DNA from: Halalkaliarchaeum desulfuricum
GTDB lineage: Archaea; Halobacteriota; Halobacteria; Halobacteriales; Haloferacaceae
Length of the DNA: 64,000 nucleotides
Reading direction: 5' to 3'
NCBI RefSeq assembly: GCF_002952775.1
Contig: NZ_CP025066.1
Location: 2,976,001 to 3,040,000 of the forward strand
The position numbers were made by a program, and so were the translations under genes. This document shows positions 7,958 through 16,740 of this stretch, piece by piece (positions within the stretch are counted from its first letter, which is position 1; every line of letters starts with the position of its first letter). Under the pieces are notes generated by a model. It worked only from the letters and a program-made list of their open reading frames with translations, was not told the DNA's origin and searched no databases.

Positions 7958-8473
7958 ATGCACTTGAGAGAGTTATTCAAGGACAGAGAGGCGGTATCGC
8001 CCGTAATCGGGGTTATTCTTATGGTCGCGATTACGGTAATCCTGGCAGCAGTGATCGGGACGTTCGTGCTAGGTCTCGGAGATCAGGTGGGAGATACGGC
8101 ACCGAACTCGCAGTTCGAAGGGGAACAATTGACCGAAGATATGGAAGGACAGGATGTGGAGGAAATTGTAGACTTCCGCCATACCGGCGGAGATAGCGTT
8201 GAGGGCAGTGCACTTGGGATAAGTGTTAGCGGACTTAGTGGGGAAGATGTTGACTCTGAGAATATTGAGTTTGATCTGTTAACTGATGAGGGTTCCTTGA
8301 GTGCAGGTGACACCGCCACAGTTGAAGTAGAAGTTACTGGAGGTGACCCTACTTCCGAGGACGTAGTAGTTAATGAAGGTACAGAGATCAGCCTTACGTG
8401 GGAAAGCGGAGATCGGTCGTCCGTACTCCGTGCATACGAACTACCAAATGACATCGAGTACGGCGAAGAATAA
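7958..8473 (+). CDS. Type IV pilin (PilA-like)
   Basis: This 171-residue pilin starts [20 protein letters not shown] and continues with the standard [20 protein letters not shown] helix. The head domain is more divergent and longer than that of the upstream pilin, but both end with a similar WESGDxSSVL strand. Such genes occur as variable sets whose pilins support adhesion and microcolony formation. ATG 7958 gives the expected leader. The head domain is AT-richer than the conserved N-terminus, as expected of a fast-evolving surface part. Confidence 0.9.
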   Translation: MHLRELFKDREAVSPVIGVILMVAITVILAAVIGTFVLGLGDQVGDTAPNSQFEGEQLTEDMEGQDVEEIVDFRHTGGDSVEGSALGISVSGLSGEDVDSENIEFDLLTDEGSLSAGDTATVEVEVTGGDPTSEDVVVNEGTEISLTWESGDRSSVLRAYELPNDIEYGEE

Positions 8474-9238
8474 GGAGTCAACCTTAGCGTGAAGGAAGCG
8501 GCCGAGCAAGGGTGGATTGGTGGTTCAACAATGCTCAACCGCATGGTTGAGAAGACTCGCCAACAGGAAGTATTTCCCCGAGGGAACACCCCGACCGAGC
8601 GGCGTGTCCTCGCAGCGTTTTTGTACATGCTGGCCCCTCGATCAGCGGATCGTACCGTTAGTCGGTCCTGTTTTTGAAGGAAATACTCAACAGTGCCGAG
8701 GTCGCCCGCTGGTGCGGGCTGATCGCGGCCCGTAGTACGATTGGACGCTGAAATTGTTAGACTGCGAGTATGAATGTAAAACGTGGGAAATCGGTCACTG
8801 ATTAAGGTGTGGTTCGGGGTTTTCAAGTACCGAACCAAACGATTTTATCACCGATTCCCCTTCCACAACATCGACAGCTCAACCAGATCGCGGCTCACAG
8901 CCTTTGCCGCTCTTCAAATGCCACGCTCTAACCTTGACACCCTTGTAATTCATCTATGATCCAACTCTTTGCGTTTCAGCGATCCGCTCAGCTTAAGTAA
9001 ACAGTTCAAAGATGAGCCCGTGGTACGACCGACATTCACCGAGATACGTTCTCAATGCGCTCTCGAACGTCGACGATCACATCGACACCAAGGGGCAATC
9101 GAAGAACGCCAATACCGGATCAGCGTTTCCGACTACATCGGTAACTCGTCACCGACGGCCGTGAACAGCGTGACGTGTTCGATGCCAAGAGGAAACAGCA
9201 CGAAGCGTCGCCGACACCGAGATTCCATCATAGAACTG
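8474..9238. other. Intergenic stretch without a supported gene
   Basis: There is a weak stem (GGTTCGG at 8811-8817 with CCGAACC at 8830-8836). A short coding-looking stub around 9010-9140 (plus strand, SPWYDRHSPRYVLNALSN) is not recognisable. Nothing else can be supported. Confidence 0.35.
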
Positions 9239-9265
9239 GACCCACACACCTCGTACCGAGTGTAC
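9239..9265. repeat. Class A ORB-like repeat at the 3' end of the Orc relic
   Basis: CCCACACACCTCGTACCGAG followed by TGTAC, abutting the stop codon of the orc relic; the same arrangement survives in the origin scar at 5670. Confidence 0.65.
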
Positions 9266-9546
9266 TACTCGCGGTCGAGGGCTTCGACGACGACCTCGGG
9301 GGACCGGAGCAACCGATGGACGCGATAGCTCCCTTCCCCATGGCCACCGCCAGTGTACTCGCTTTCGGTGATACCCAAAAACGCCTGTTCCTTGAGGAGA
9401 CGCTGCACGCGATCGTAACTCAAGGGAGACGTGTTCGTTTGACTGACGACGTTCTCGTAGGCGTCGTACACCTCCGCAGTGCGGAATCGGGTCCTGCCAG
9501 TCTCTTCGGTGAGTAACGCAAGCGCGCGAAGGATGTGTTGTTCTAG
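9265..9546 (-). pseudogene. Orc1/Cdc6 C-terminal winged-helix relic
   Basis: About 93 codons (EQHILRALALLTEETG through FRTAEVYDAYENVV, RVQRLLKEQAFLGITESEYT and SYRVHRLLRSPEVVVEAL) match the C-terminal wHTH of Orc1/Cdc6. The closest partner in this window is the minus-strand orc at 43130 (FRTTEVFDVYRLV, RVRELLDEQAFLDITEAHVT, YKLHRLLKDPDVV). The AAA+ part with Walker motifs is missing. The upstream open frame to 9624 is unrelated sequence. It is a third, dead orc paralogue next to the living orc gene. Confidence 0.75.
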
Positions 9547-9686
9547 GTCGCACGACCTCGCGGAGGGCAGAAGTGTAGTCTCCCCTTTTAGGCACCTGTG
9601 TTTGATTGACGGCCGTTTTCGCATCCGACAGTGGGATCGCTCGCACCCAGAGATTACTGCGCCCCCAGCTTCGAATAGTAGAAACT

Positions 9687-9927
9687 ACCCCCACCCCCGG
9701 GTGTGTCGTGAACTTCGAGCGGTTACTCTCGCTTGGAGCCTTCCCTCCGATCGATCACGGTCGACGTGACGGGAGACGATAGATCACCCCCACCCCCGGG
9801 TGTGTCGCGAACTATTGAGGATTTCTCCACCCCATCCGTAGTTGTTCTCGGCAGGCGGTTCCGATACAACTCGATCACTGTGAGCTCGATCCTCCGATTC
9901 GAGTTCGCGACACACCCGGGGGCTTGA
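9687..9927. other. Replication origin, upstream half (class B ORB-like repeats)
   Basis: There are three class B repeats: 9687-9714 and 9785-9819 (CACCCCCGGGTGTGTCG) and the inverted 9901-9927 (TTCGCGACACACCCGGGGGC). The last lies about 20 bases from the TATA box of orc1/cdc6. Repeats beside an orc gene are the normal setting of archaeal origin recognition boxes. Function is inferred from position, GC-string structure and duplication in the 5.7-kb scar. Confidence 0.65.
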
Positions 9928-9946
9928 CGACGTTCACGATGCACAA

Positions 9947-9956
9947 GTTATATATG
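9947..9956 (+). promoter_or_regulatory. TATA box of orc1/cdc6
   Basis: GTTATATATG is centred about 27 bases before ATG 9979 in an otherwise GC-rich stretch, with a class B ORB-like repeat immediately upstream. Initiator binding there could repress its own promoter. Confidence 0.6.
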
Positions 9957-9978
9957 AAAGACTGATTATGAACAACCT

Positions 9979-11172
9979 ATGCCGGAGTATTTTCAGGACC
10001 GGTCGTCGATTTTTGCCGACGAGTCCGTTCTGGTTGAAGAATACACGCCGGACGAACTCCCGGAACGCGAGGCCGAACTCACGGAATTAGGCGCTGCCCT
10101 GAGTCCCGGGTTGGGGACTGGCAGGCCTCACGACGTGTTCCTCCAGGGGAAGACAGGTCAGGGAAAGACGGCCGCGGCTCGGTTCATCCTCGATGAGTTC
10201 GAAGCCGAGGCGGCCGACAAGGACGTCGATCTCACGACGATCTTTCACACGTGTGCCGGACAGACCTCGTCGTATCAAGTCGTCTGTAATCTCGTCGAAC
10301 AGCAGACGGGTGAGAACCCGAACGGCCATCCAAAGCGAACGGTGTTCGATCACTTTTATGATCTCCTCAACGATATCGGCGGGACGATCGTCCTCGTTCT
10401 CGACGAAGTCGACGCCATCGGGCAAAACGACCTCCTCCTGTACGAACTGAGTCGTGCGAAGGACAACGACCACATCGCCGACGACGTCGACGTGAGTGTG
10501 ATCGGCATCAGCAACGACGGGAACTTCCTCGCAGAGCTCTCGCCGAAAGTGAAAGACTCGTTCCGGGAGCGTAGGGTCATGTTCGACGCGTACGACGCGG
10601 AGCAGCTCCGGTCGATCCTCGAACGTCGCGTCGAGAAAGCCTTCGTCGACGATGCCGTCGACGAGAGCGCGATCGCGCTGTGTGCCGGCTACGCCGCGAA
10701 CGATCAGGGCTCCGCCCGGCAGGCGATCGACTACCTCTACGAGGCCGGCGAGATCGCGCTCCGGCAGGGCGACACGCGAGTGACGGACGAACACGCCGAG
10801 CAGGCCGAGGCGAAAGTCGACCGGCGGTCCGTCATGCGAAGCATCGAGGAGCTCACGCTCCAGGACCATCTGGCCCTCGTCGCGCTCGTCGTCCTGGAGG
10901 CTCACGGAGAGACCCCCGCACGGACGCGACGGGTGTATGCGACCTACCGAAACGTCTGTGCGGAGATCGACGCAAACGACATTTCGCTGGACCGCGTCCG
11001 TGACCATCTCAAGGAACTCGATCTGCTCGGCGTTACGCAGTACACGACCCGGACAGCCGGATCCGAAGGGGGACGGAAGTACTTCTGGGAACTCAATACG
11101 GATCTGGGTGCGACGATCGAAGTCCTGGATTCGATCGATCGGCTCGACGGGGTGATGCATCTGGTCAGATAG
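9979..11172 (+). CDS. orc1/cdc6: Orc1/Cdc6 replication initiator (first copy)
   Basis: This 397-residue AAA+ initiator binds origin repeats and recruits MCM. Walker A QGKTGQGKTAAA is near residues 56-66, Walker B LVLDEVDAIG near 139-147, and sensor 1 IGISNDGNF near 175. The C-terminal winged helix runs from about 305 (LALVALVVLEAHGE ... RVRDHLKELDLLGV). It starts at ATG 9979 with a TATA box at the right distance. ORB-like repeats lie on both sides, one overlapping its stop codon. It is clearly different from the orc at 43130 and probably serves a different origin. Length and motifs are those of an active protein. Confidence 0.93.
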   Translation: MPEYFQDRSSIFADESVLVEEYTPDELPEREAELTELGAALSPGLGTGRPHDVFLQGKTGQGKTAAARFILDEFEAEAADKDVDLTTIFHTCAGQTSSYQVVCNLVEQQTGENPNGHPKRTVFDHFYDLLNDIGGTIVLVLDEVDAIGQNDLLLYELSRAKDNDHIADDVDVSVIGISNDGNFLAELSPKVKDSFRERRVMFDAYDAEQLRSILERRVEKAFVDDAVDESAIALCAGYAANDQGSARQAIDYLYEAGEIALRQGDTRVTDEHAEQAEAKVDRRSVMRSIEELTLQDHLALVALVVLEAHGETPARTRRVYATYRNVCAEIDANDISLDRVRDHLKELDLLGVTQYTTRTAGSEGGRKYFWELNTDLGATIEVLDSIDRLDGVMHLVR

Positions 11173-11508
11173 TTCACGACACACCCGGGGGTGGGGGGTG
11201 GGTCGATCAGCAGCCAGTCCGATATCGTGGTGGAGGCGACACCGGCGAGTTCGGCAGGTAGCAGTCTCTCTCGGAGTTGCGAAAGACTCGGTCAGAATTC
11301 GACCGGAAGAACTGCGTCGAGACGGCCAGTTTCGAATCACCGGATGGTCGGTCGTACACGACGGGGGCAGCCCGGGCCGTGTCGACGTCTCGGACGGTGA
11401 CAGTGGATCCGTCTCGATCTTCACTCGGTACGAGGTGTGTGGGTGGGGGATCGTACGGTGCTGCAGTTGGTCACAGAGTTCGCGACACACCCGGGGGTGG
11501 GGGTGTAT
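11171..11508. other. Replication origin, downstream half (class A and B repeats)
   Basis: Class B repeats lie at 11171-11206 and 11475-11508 (CGACACACCCGGGGGTGGGG). An inverted class A repeat lies at 11422-11450 (CACTCGGTACGAGGTGTGTG then GGTGGGGG). No gene is supported between 11173 and 11559. The repeats face those upstream of the orc gene, giving a roughly symmetric arrangement. Confidence 0.65.
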
Positions 11509-11559
11509 CGATTAGGGACCAAAACGATGATCGAATTGCAGGGATCATCACTCCCTGGA

Positions 11560-12009
11560 TCACACCGCGGGGTCGTCGACGACTCGATCGAGGAGTTTCC
11601 CGATCGGTGTGAGTTCGAGGGATGGCCGGACGAGGAACCAGACGAGGACGAGGCTCGCGCCGAGGGTGTTGACGATGACGTCAGCGACCATGAAGTGGGT
11701 TCGTTCGGGCACGAACACCTGACCAAACTCCATGAGGATCCCGTACGAGGCGGCGATGGCGATCACGAGGGCGGCGTGGCGCCAGCGCGGCAGTCGCCAG
11801 TGGTCGGTGGCGTACGCGAGGGTGCCGGCGAGGGTGCAGTAGGCGACGAAGTGACGCCAGTACGAGAGTGGACTGAACCACGGGCGGGCGTCGTCGACGA
11901 TCGTCTCCGGTGGGGGTGACAACAGGGAGGCGTAGAGTATAAGGCCGGCGACGGCGGCGACGGCCGTCCATCGGATCGGACGGGGCAACAGGGGGATGGT
12001 TGGCCGCAT
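11560..12009 (-). CDS. VanZ-like membrane protein
   Basis: A 149-residue protein with four predicted membrane helices (about 12-30, 48-65, 80-97 and 115-133). The VanZ-family pattern is visible: SYWRHFVAYCTLAGTLAYA in the first half, then GILMEFGQVFVPERTHFMVA and DVIVNTLGA near the end. The start at ATG 12009 gives the natural N-terminus; upstream frame is low-complexity and repeat-derived. VanZ relatives are small envelope proteins of uncertain role in archaea. Nothing nearby suggests an operon. Confidence 0.8.
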   Translation of the reverse strand: MRPTIPLLPRPIRWTAVAAVAGLILYASLLSPPPETIVDDARPWFSPLSYWRHFVAYCTLAGTLAYATDHWRLPRWRHAALVIAIAASYGILMEFGQVFVPERTHFMVADVIVNTLGASLVLVWFLVRPSLELTPIGKLLDRVVDDPAV

Positions 12010-12531
12010 TGGATTCGGGTGGTTGGTGTGGTTTGAAGGGTGTTGTGGTTTTAGGGTGATTTCGAGTGCAGTTTTGTTGGAGTTGGCAGAGCTGTGACTT
12101 CCTCGAAAGCCCCCGCCAGTTCGACTCCCGGGACCGCGGCTGCGCTCCTCGCTCCCTCCGGTCGCTGCGGTGCTTGCCGGGTCCGGGTTCGCCGAACTGG
12201 CGGCCCCTTTCAGTCCCACCCGATGGTAATTAGCTAGGCTACAGTGGGTAAGAGAGAAAATGGGACTGGCAGTTCGGAAAACCAGGAGTAGCAACCCTAC
12301 GAAAAATGAGGGCCGGACAGGGAAAGCGCCTCAGATCACTCGAAAGGTGACCAAAAGTAACCGCGAGAGTCCCGGAAGCCACCATCGTGGGTATTTATAA
12401 GGAGCTCGGGGGTTCTGACCGAAAAATTCAGGTGATTTACCTCAGATATAACAAATTTATGATTTTTTGAGATATACTTATTACCGCAGCTTGATTATGT
12501 CAATACACCCACACTGGTGGGGGAGAAATAC
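12010..12531. other. Intergenic stretch with hairpin element and promoter region
   Basis: It contains the second covarying hairpin element (12105-12220) and, near 12450-12480, AT-rich sequence (AGATATACTTATT) that may hold the promoter of the beta-helix gene. Otherwise nothing is seen. Confidence 0.4.
12105..12220 (+). repeat. Covarying hairpin element, copy 2
   Basis: Begins GAAAGCCCC and ends CCCCTTTCAGTCCC. The stem CGCCAGTTCG pairs with CGAACTGGCG, a different sequence from copies 1 and 3. The interior has TGCGCTCCTCGCTC and CGGTGCTTGC, shared in similar form with copy 3. Confidence 0.65.
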
Positions 12532-13524
12532 ATGAACCGCGAAACTCAGCCGTTTCGACGACGTACAATGCTTAAAACGATCGGCGCGTCCGTAGTTGCG
12601 AGTGGCGCGTTAGCGGGAGGCGCAGTCGGCAGCGATCACTGTGACCACACAGTAGAGGATGGGGAATCTATTCAAGCTGCAATTAATGAGGCAGAAGATG
12701 GCGATGTCATTTGCATTGAGTCAGGCACGTACGAGGAGAGTCTCAACATTACTCAGGCAGACGGCTTGACGCTCGAAGGTGCCGGGCCTGGTGAAGTAGT
12801 GGTCGATGCCTCGGGAGAAAAGGGGTATGGTGTAGATGGCGTCTTCTCGTCAGATGAGTGGGGCAGTGACGTTACACTTCGCGGATTCACCTTAAAAGGC
12901 CCGAGGCAAGGAACCGCATCACAGAACTTCGGACTGAAACTCTCATATATAGATGGGTTGACCGTTGAGAACGTGCACGTCACAGAGAGTCGTCGGACAG
13001 GTATCGATGTCAATCCTGCCGAGAATGTATCGTTACGTGATGTCAAATCGACGGACAATGATGCAAACGGGATCGCCATCCGGGACGCTGCCGACGTGAC
13101 TGTCGACAATGCGACGACTGAGGGCAATGCGTGGGGAGGGTTTGCTTTCTATGCACTAGGCGAGGAGAGCGTAGACAATGTGGTCATCTCCAATTCGACT
13201 TTCCAGAACGAACCAGCGGGCATCTATCTACAACATACTGATCATACAAATATTCGTATTAGAGAGAGTTCTCTCGTGGATAACACGGTGGGATTGGCGG
13301 TGGCGGAAAGCGTAGACGGTGGAGAAGTAACGGCGAACAACAACAATATCGAAGGCAATGCCGATTATGGTGTCGTGAATCAAAGCGATGGTATCCTCGA
13401 TGCTCGACGGTGCTGGTGGGGCGACAGACGAGGACCGAACAATCCCGCAGATGAACGTGGTGGCGACGGGGACACAGTTTCCGAGAACGTGCGCTTTCGC
13501 CCCCACCGGAATAGACCAGTCTGA
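12532..13524 (+). CDS. Tat-exported right-handed beta-helix (NosD-like) protein
   Basis: This 330-residue secreted protein has an N-terminal twin-arginine signal (FRRRTMLKTIGAS) that ends around ALAGGAVGS with no lipobox Cys. The mature part opens with the DGESIQAAINEAEDGDVICI motif that starts many parallel beta-helix proteins. Repeated turns follow (GLTLEGAG, LTVENVHV, VSLRDVKS, VTVDNATT). Near the end come NADYGVVNQSDG and WWGDRRGPNNP, common in NosD/pectate-lyase-like folds. ATG 12532 was preferred over GTG 12517. A role in binding or cleaving surface polysaccharide is possible given the neighbouring island, but substrate residues cannot be assigned. Confidence 0.8.
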   Translation: MNRETQPFRRRTMLKTIGASVVASGALAGGAVGSDHCDHTVEDGESIQAAINEAEDGDVICIESGTYEESLNITQADGLTLEGAGPGEVVVDASGEKGYGVDGVFSSDEWGSDVTLRGFTLKGPRQGTASQNFGLKLSYIDGLTVENVHVTESRRTGIDVNPAENVSLRDVKSTDNDANGIAIRDAADVTVDNATTEGNAWGGFAFYALGEESVDNVVISNSTFQNEPAGIYLQHTDHTNIRIRESSLVDNTVGLAVAESVDGGEVTANNNNIEGNADYGVVNQSDGILDARRCWWGDRRGPNNPADERGGDGDTVSENVRFRPHRNRPV

Positions 13525-13827
13525 TCAGCGTATCGGCATCTATCTCATCTCAGATGTCTCCGCCGTTCCTTGATTGGTGGTTCGTCAAAACCAAGGGTTC
13601 AGTCGGTATATGACGTCGAATCGAACTACCCGTCATGCCACATCCGCCTCTGTTTTGCAGGACGTTGGTCAGTTTCCTTGAGTAAGCAAGAGCCGTTCTA
13701 AAACCGACTCACAGACATCTCTCGACACCACCTTCTGGCACTGACGCCCCAAATTGAATAACGAGGACCGAACTGGTCACAAAACGAATCCAATGCGTAT
13801 AAACGAAGGTAACCCGACCACCCGATA
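13525..13827. other. Spacer before the exporter gene
   Basis: No supported gene or repeat. It marks the left edge of the polysaccharide island. Confidence 0.4.
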
Positions 13828-15630
13828 ATGAGCGAGGCCGAAGAGATCAGTCGGCGCGAGCAGCTCCGGGCGCTGATACGGGTCGCCAGATATCGCCCGG
13901 TGTTTACCGCCGCGATCGTGGTCGGCGGCGTCTTCGCCGCCCTGCTCGAGGGCGTCGGCCTGAGTTTTATCCTCCCGATCGTCGAGATCGTCCAGGCCCC
14001 CGGCGATCCCGCAGCCGAAGCCGACGGGGTGATGCTTGCGTTCGTGACTGCCTATCAGTACCTCGGCATTCCCTTCACCCTCGGATTCGTCATCGCCGGC
14101 GTGAGTCTGGTGCTCGCGATACGGTGGACGTCGACGTTCCTGGTTCGGTGGCTTCGAGAGGCACTGGTCGTCGATTACACGCGAGAGATCCAGAAGCGTT
14201 CCTTCGACAATGCGCTGGATGCACGAATCGCGTACTTCGACGAGGAGGGATCCGACGACATCCTCAACGCCATCGTCACGCAGGCTGAGTATGCCGGGCG
14301 GACGATCAAGTACGTGATTCAACTGATAGAGCAGTTCTTCTTGGCCTTAATGTATCTCGCAATCGCACTCATTCTGGCCCCGTATCTGACGCTGTTTGCG
14401 ATCGCGCTGCTGGGTGGGTTTACAGTGTTGTTCCGGTACGTCGTCGAGCCGGGATACGAACTCGGTGACAAGGTCGCCGAGGCGAACGAACTCGTCCAAC
14501 AGACGGCGCAGGCAGGGACACAGGGGATTCGGGACACGAAGGCGTTCGGACTCAGAAAAGAACTGTTTCAGGACTTCCTCGATGCAGTGAACCAATTCGC
14601 GGAGTCGAGTATCAAGCTTCGCCGAAATGAGCAGGCGATCAAGAGCTTTTACAACCTGTTGACTGCCGTATCCGTGTTCATTCTGATCTATCTGGCCATC
14701 GTCTTTGCCGACATGTCGCTTGGCGCGTTGGGGATCTTCCTGTTCGCGATGTTCCGGTTGGGGCCGAAGGCGAGTAACCTGAACTCGCTGTTTTATAAGG
14801 TCGAGAACAACCTTCCGCACCTGGTTCGAACCCAGCAGTTCATCGACGAACTCGAACGGAACAGCGAGCCCGACGCCGATGCAGAGCCGGTTCCAAGCGA
14901 GGTTCGGACCGTCGAGTTCGACGACGTGTGGTTCTCCTATAACGACGACGAGCAGGTTCTTCGCGGCATCGACTTCGAGGTGGAGAAGGGCGAGTTTATC
15001 GGGTTCGTCGGGCAGTCGGGTGCCGGGAAGTCGACGATCGTGTCGTTGCTGGCACGGATGTACGAGGTCGATCGAGGAGAGATTCGGGCGAACGGTCGGC
15101 CGATCGACGAGATGGACATCGACGAGTGGCGCGATCGGCTGTCGTTGGTACGGCAGAGTCCGTTTATCTTCAACGACACGCTTCGGTACAATCTGACGGT
15201 CGGGAACCGGGACGTGAGCGAGCGGGAGCTGGATCGGGTGTGTGAGATCGCGAAGGTGGACGAGTTCATGATGGATCTGCCCGAGGGATACGACACGATG
15301 TTGGGAGATGATGGGGTTCGGCTTTCTGGTGGGCAGAAGCAGCGGGTTGCGTTGGCGCGGGCGTTGATCGAGGACGCGGATCTGTTGGTTCTGGACGAGG
15401 CAACGAGTGACCTAGACTCGAATCTGGAGAAGCAGGTGCAGCAGGCGATCGAAGAGATGGAACGCGACTATGCTATTATTACGATTGCGCATCGGTTGTC
15501 GACGGTGAAGAACGCGGATCGGATCTATACGGTCGAGGATGGCCGGATTACGGAGGCTGGGGAGCACGGAGAGTTGGTCGATAACGGTGGGAAATACGCA
15601 GAGCTGTACGGAATCCAGTCGAGTGGATAG
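13828..15630 (+). CDS. ABC exporter, fused permease and ATPase (glycolipid flippase type)
   Basis: A 600-residue half-transporter. Residues 1-330 hold about six membrane helices (for example FTAAIVVGGVFAALLEGVGL and MYLAIALILAPYLTLFAIAL). Residues 350-600 form the ATPase: Walker A GQSGAGKST near 394-402, signature LSGGQKQRVALARAL near 499, Walker B LLVLDEATSDLD near 519, and an IAHRLST switch His near 554. It belongs to the MsbA/PglK-like class and should work as a homodimer moving a lipid-linked glycan across the membrane. It opens the polysaccharide island. No Wzx-type flippase is seen, so this is the best candidate for export. Confidence 0.88.
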   Translation: MSEAEEISRREQLRALIRVARYRPVFTAAIVVGGVFAALLEGVGLSFILPIVEIVQAPGDPAAEADGVMLAFVTAYQYLGIPFTLGFVIAGVSLVLAIRWTSTFLVRWLREALVVDYTREIQKRSFDNALDARIAYFDEEGSDDILNAIVTQAEYAGRTIKYVIQLIEQFFLALMYLAIALILAPYLTLFAIALLGGFTVLFRYVVEPGYELGDKVAEANELVQQTAQAGTQGIRDTKAFGLRKELFQDFLDAVNQFAESSIKLRRNEQAIKSFYNLLTAVSVFILIYLAIVFADMSLGALGIFLFAMFRLGPKASNLNSLFYKVENNLPHLVRTQQFIDELERNSEPDADAEPVPSEVRTVEFDDVWFSYNDDEQVLRGIDFEVEKGEFIGFVGQSGAGKSTIVSLLARMYEVDRGEIRANGRPIDEMDIDEWRDRLSLVRQSPFIFNDTLRYNLTVGNRDVSERELDRVCEIAKVDEFMMDLPEGYDTMLGDDGVRLSGGQKQRVALARALIEDADLLVLDEATSDLDSNLEKQVQQAIEEMERDYAIITIAHRLSTVKNADRIYTVEDGRITEAGEHGELVDNGGKYAELYGIQSSG

Positions 15631-15672
15631 TCACCGAAAAGGAATAGCTACCGGATTCGAACAAGGTAGTCT

Positions 15673-15698
15673 CGATTAGGGAGATTTTTCCCTAATCG
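15673..15698. promoter_or_regulatory. Perfect 10-bp inverted repeat before the epimerase gene
   Basis: CGATTAGGGA and TCCCTAATCG flank a 6-base T-rich loop, between the exporter stop (15630) and the epimerase ATG (15715). It could be an operator, or a stem affecting transcription between the two genes. Confidence 0.5.
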
Positions 15699-15714
15699 TT
15701 GAATCTGCCATTGT

Positions 15715-16635
15715 ATGCACAACAAGCGAGTGCTTGTAACTGGTGGTGCCGGATTTATCGGCTCGAATCTCGCCAACTATCTCGCAGACGATAACGAAGT
15801 ACACGTGGTCGATGACGGATATTTGGGAACTCCGGAAAACCTTGACGACGACGTGATGTATCACGAACGCAGCGTGCTCGAAGATGACCTCCCAACTGAT
15901 GTCGATGTCGTGTTTCACCTTGCAGCACTCTCCTCGTATGCCATGCACGAGGAGGATCCCCAACGTGGGGCTCGCGTAAATGTAGAGGGGTTCGTGAACG
16001 TGGTCCAACAGGCTCGTCAGGACGGATGTGATACCATAGTCTATGCAACGACGTCATCCATCTACGGGAGTCGAACCGAGCCGTCCCCAGTCGACATGGA
16101 CGTGACTGTCAATACGGGATACGAAGCGTCCAAAATGGCCCGAGAGAAGTATGCCGAATACTTCTCGAATCACTATGACCTCTCGATGGCCGGACTTCGG
16201 TATTTTTCAGTTTATCAGGGTTACGGTGGGGCAGAAGCGCACAAGGGTGAGTACGCGAACGTCATCGCACAGTTTGCAGACGACATAGCAAATGGTCGGT
16301 CCCCCAAACTCTACGGGGATGGCAAGCAGACCCGTGACTTCACCCACGTCTCAGACATCGTACGTGGGACCGTACTCGCCGCCGAAAACGAACTCGATGG
16401 TGTCTACAATCTCGGCACCGGTGACCGCTATTCATTCAACACCGTCGTGGATATGATCAACGACGAACTCGGCACCGATGTCGAACCCGAATATGTGGAG
16501 AACCCAATCCCATCGGACGTTTACGTTCACGACACGTGTGCCGATACATCCAAGATTCGTTCGGAAACCGGATGGAAACCGGAAATTGAATTTGAAGAAG
16601 GAATCGAACGCGTTTGTAGACAGTACAAGAGCTGA
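15715..16635 (+). CDS. NAD-dependent sugar epimerase/dehydratase
   Basis: A 306-residue extended short-chain dehydrogenase acting on a nucleotide sugar. The dinucleotide site VTGGAGFIGSNL is at residues 7-18, VFHLAALSSYA near 64, the catalytic Ser/Thr region YATTSSIYGSR near 110, and Tyr-x3-Lys as YEASK near 135. DFTHVSDIVRGT and YNLGTGDRYS are typical of UDP-glucose 4-epimerase-like members. The exact reaction cannot be fixed from motifs. It lies 85 bases after the exporter gene and 105 before the NeuB fusion, so it probably supplies a precursor sugar for the same glycan. Confidence 0.88.
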   Translation: MHNKRVLVTGGAGFIGSNLANYLADDNEVHVVDDGYLGTPENLDDDVMYHERSVLEDDLPTDVDVVFHLAALSSYAMHEEDPQRGARVNVEGFVNVVQQARQDGCDTIVYATTSSIYGSRTEPSPVDMDVTVNTGYEASKMAREKYAEYFSNHYDLSMAGLRYFSVYQGYGGAEAHKGEYANVIAQFADDIANGRSPKLYGDGKQTRDFTHVSDIVRGTVLAAENELDGVYNLGTGDRYSFNTVVDMINDELGTDVEPEYVENPIPSDVYVHDTCADTSKIRSETGWKPEIEFEEGIERVCRQYKS

Positions 16636-16740
16636 AAGGGAGAACTCCAAGCGACATGCTTCGGGAGGGCCAGTGACTTTCTGATATAACTGGCGGAACG
16701 AATGGGAATCCTTTAGCCGAAGAATATATAGTGCAAATAC

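Noticed and set aside
8811-8836. Hairpin GGTTCGG/CCGAACC as a terminator or riboswitch
   Set aside because: Short stem with a 12-base loop and no gene close enough on either side.
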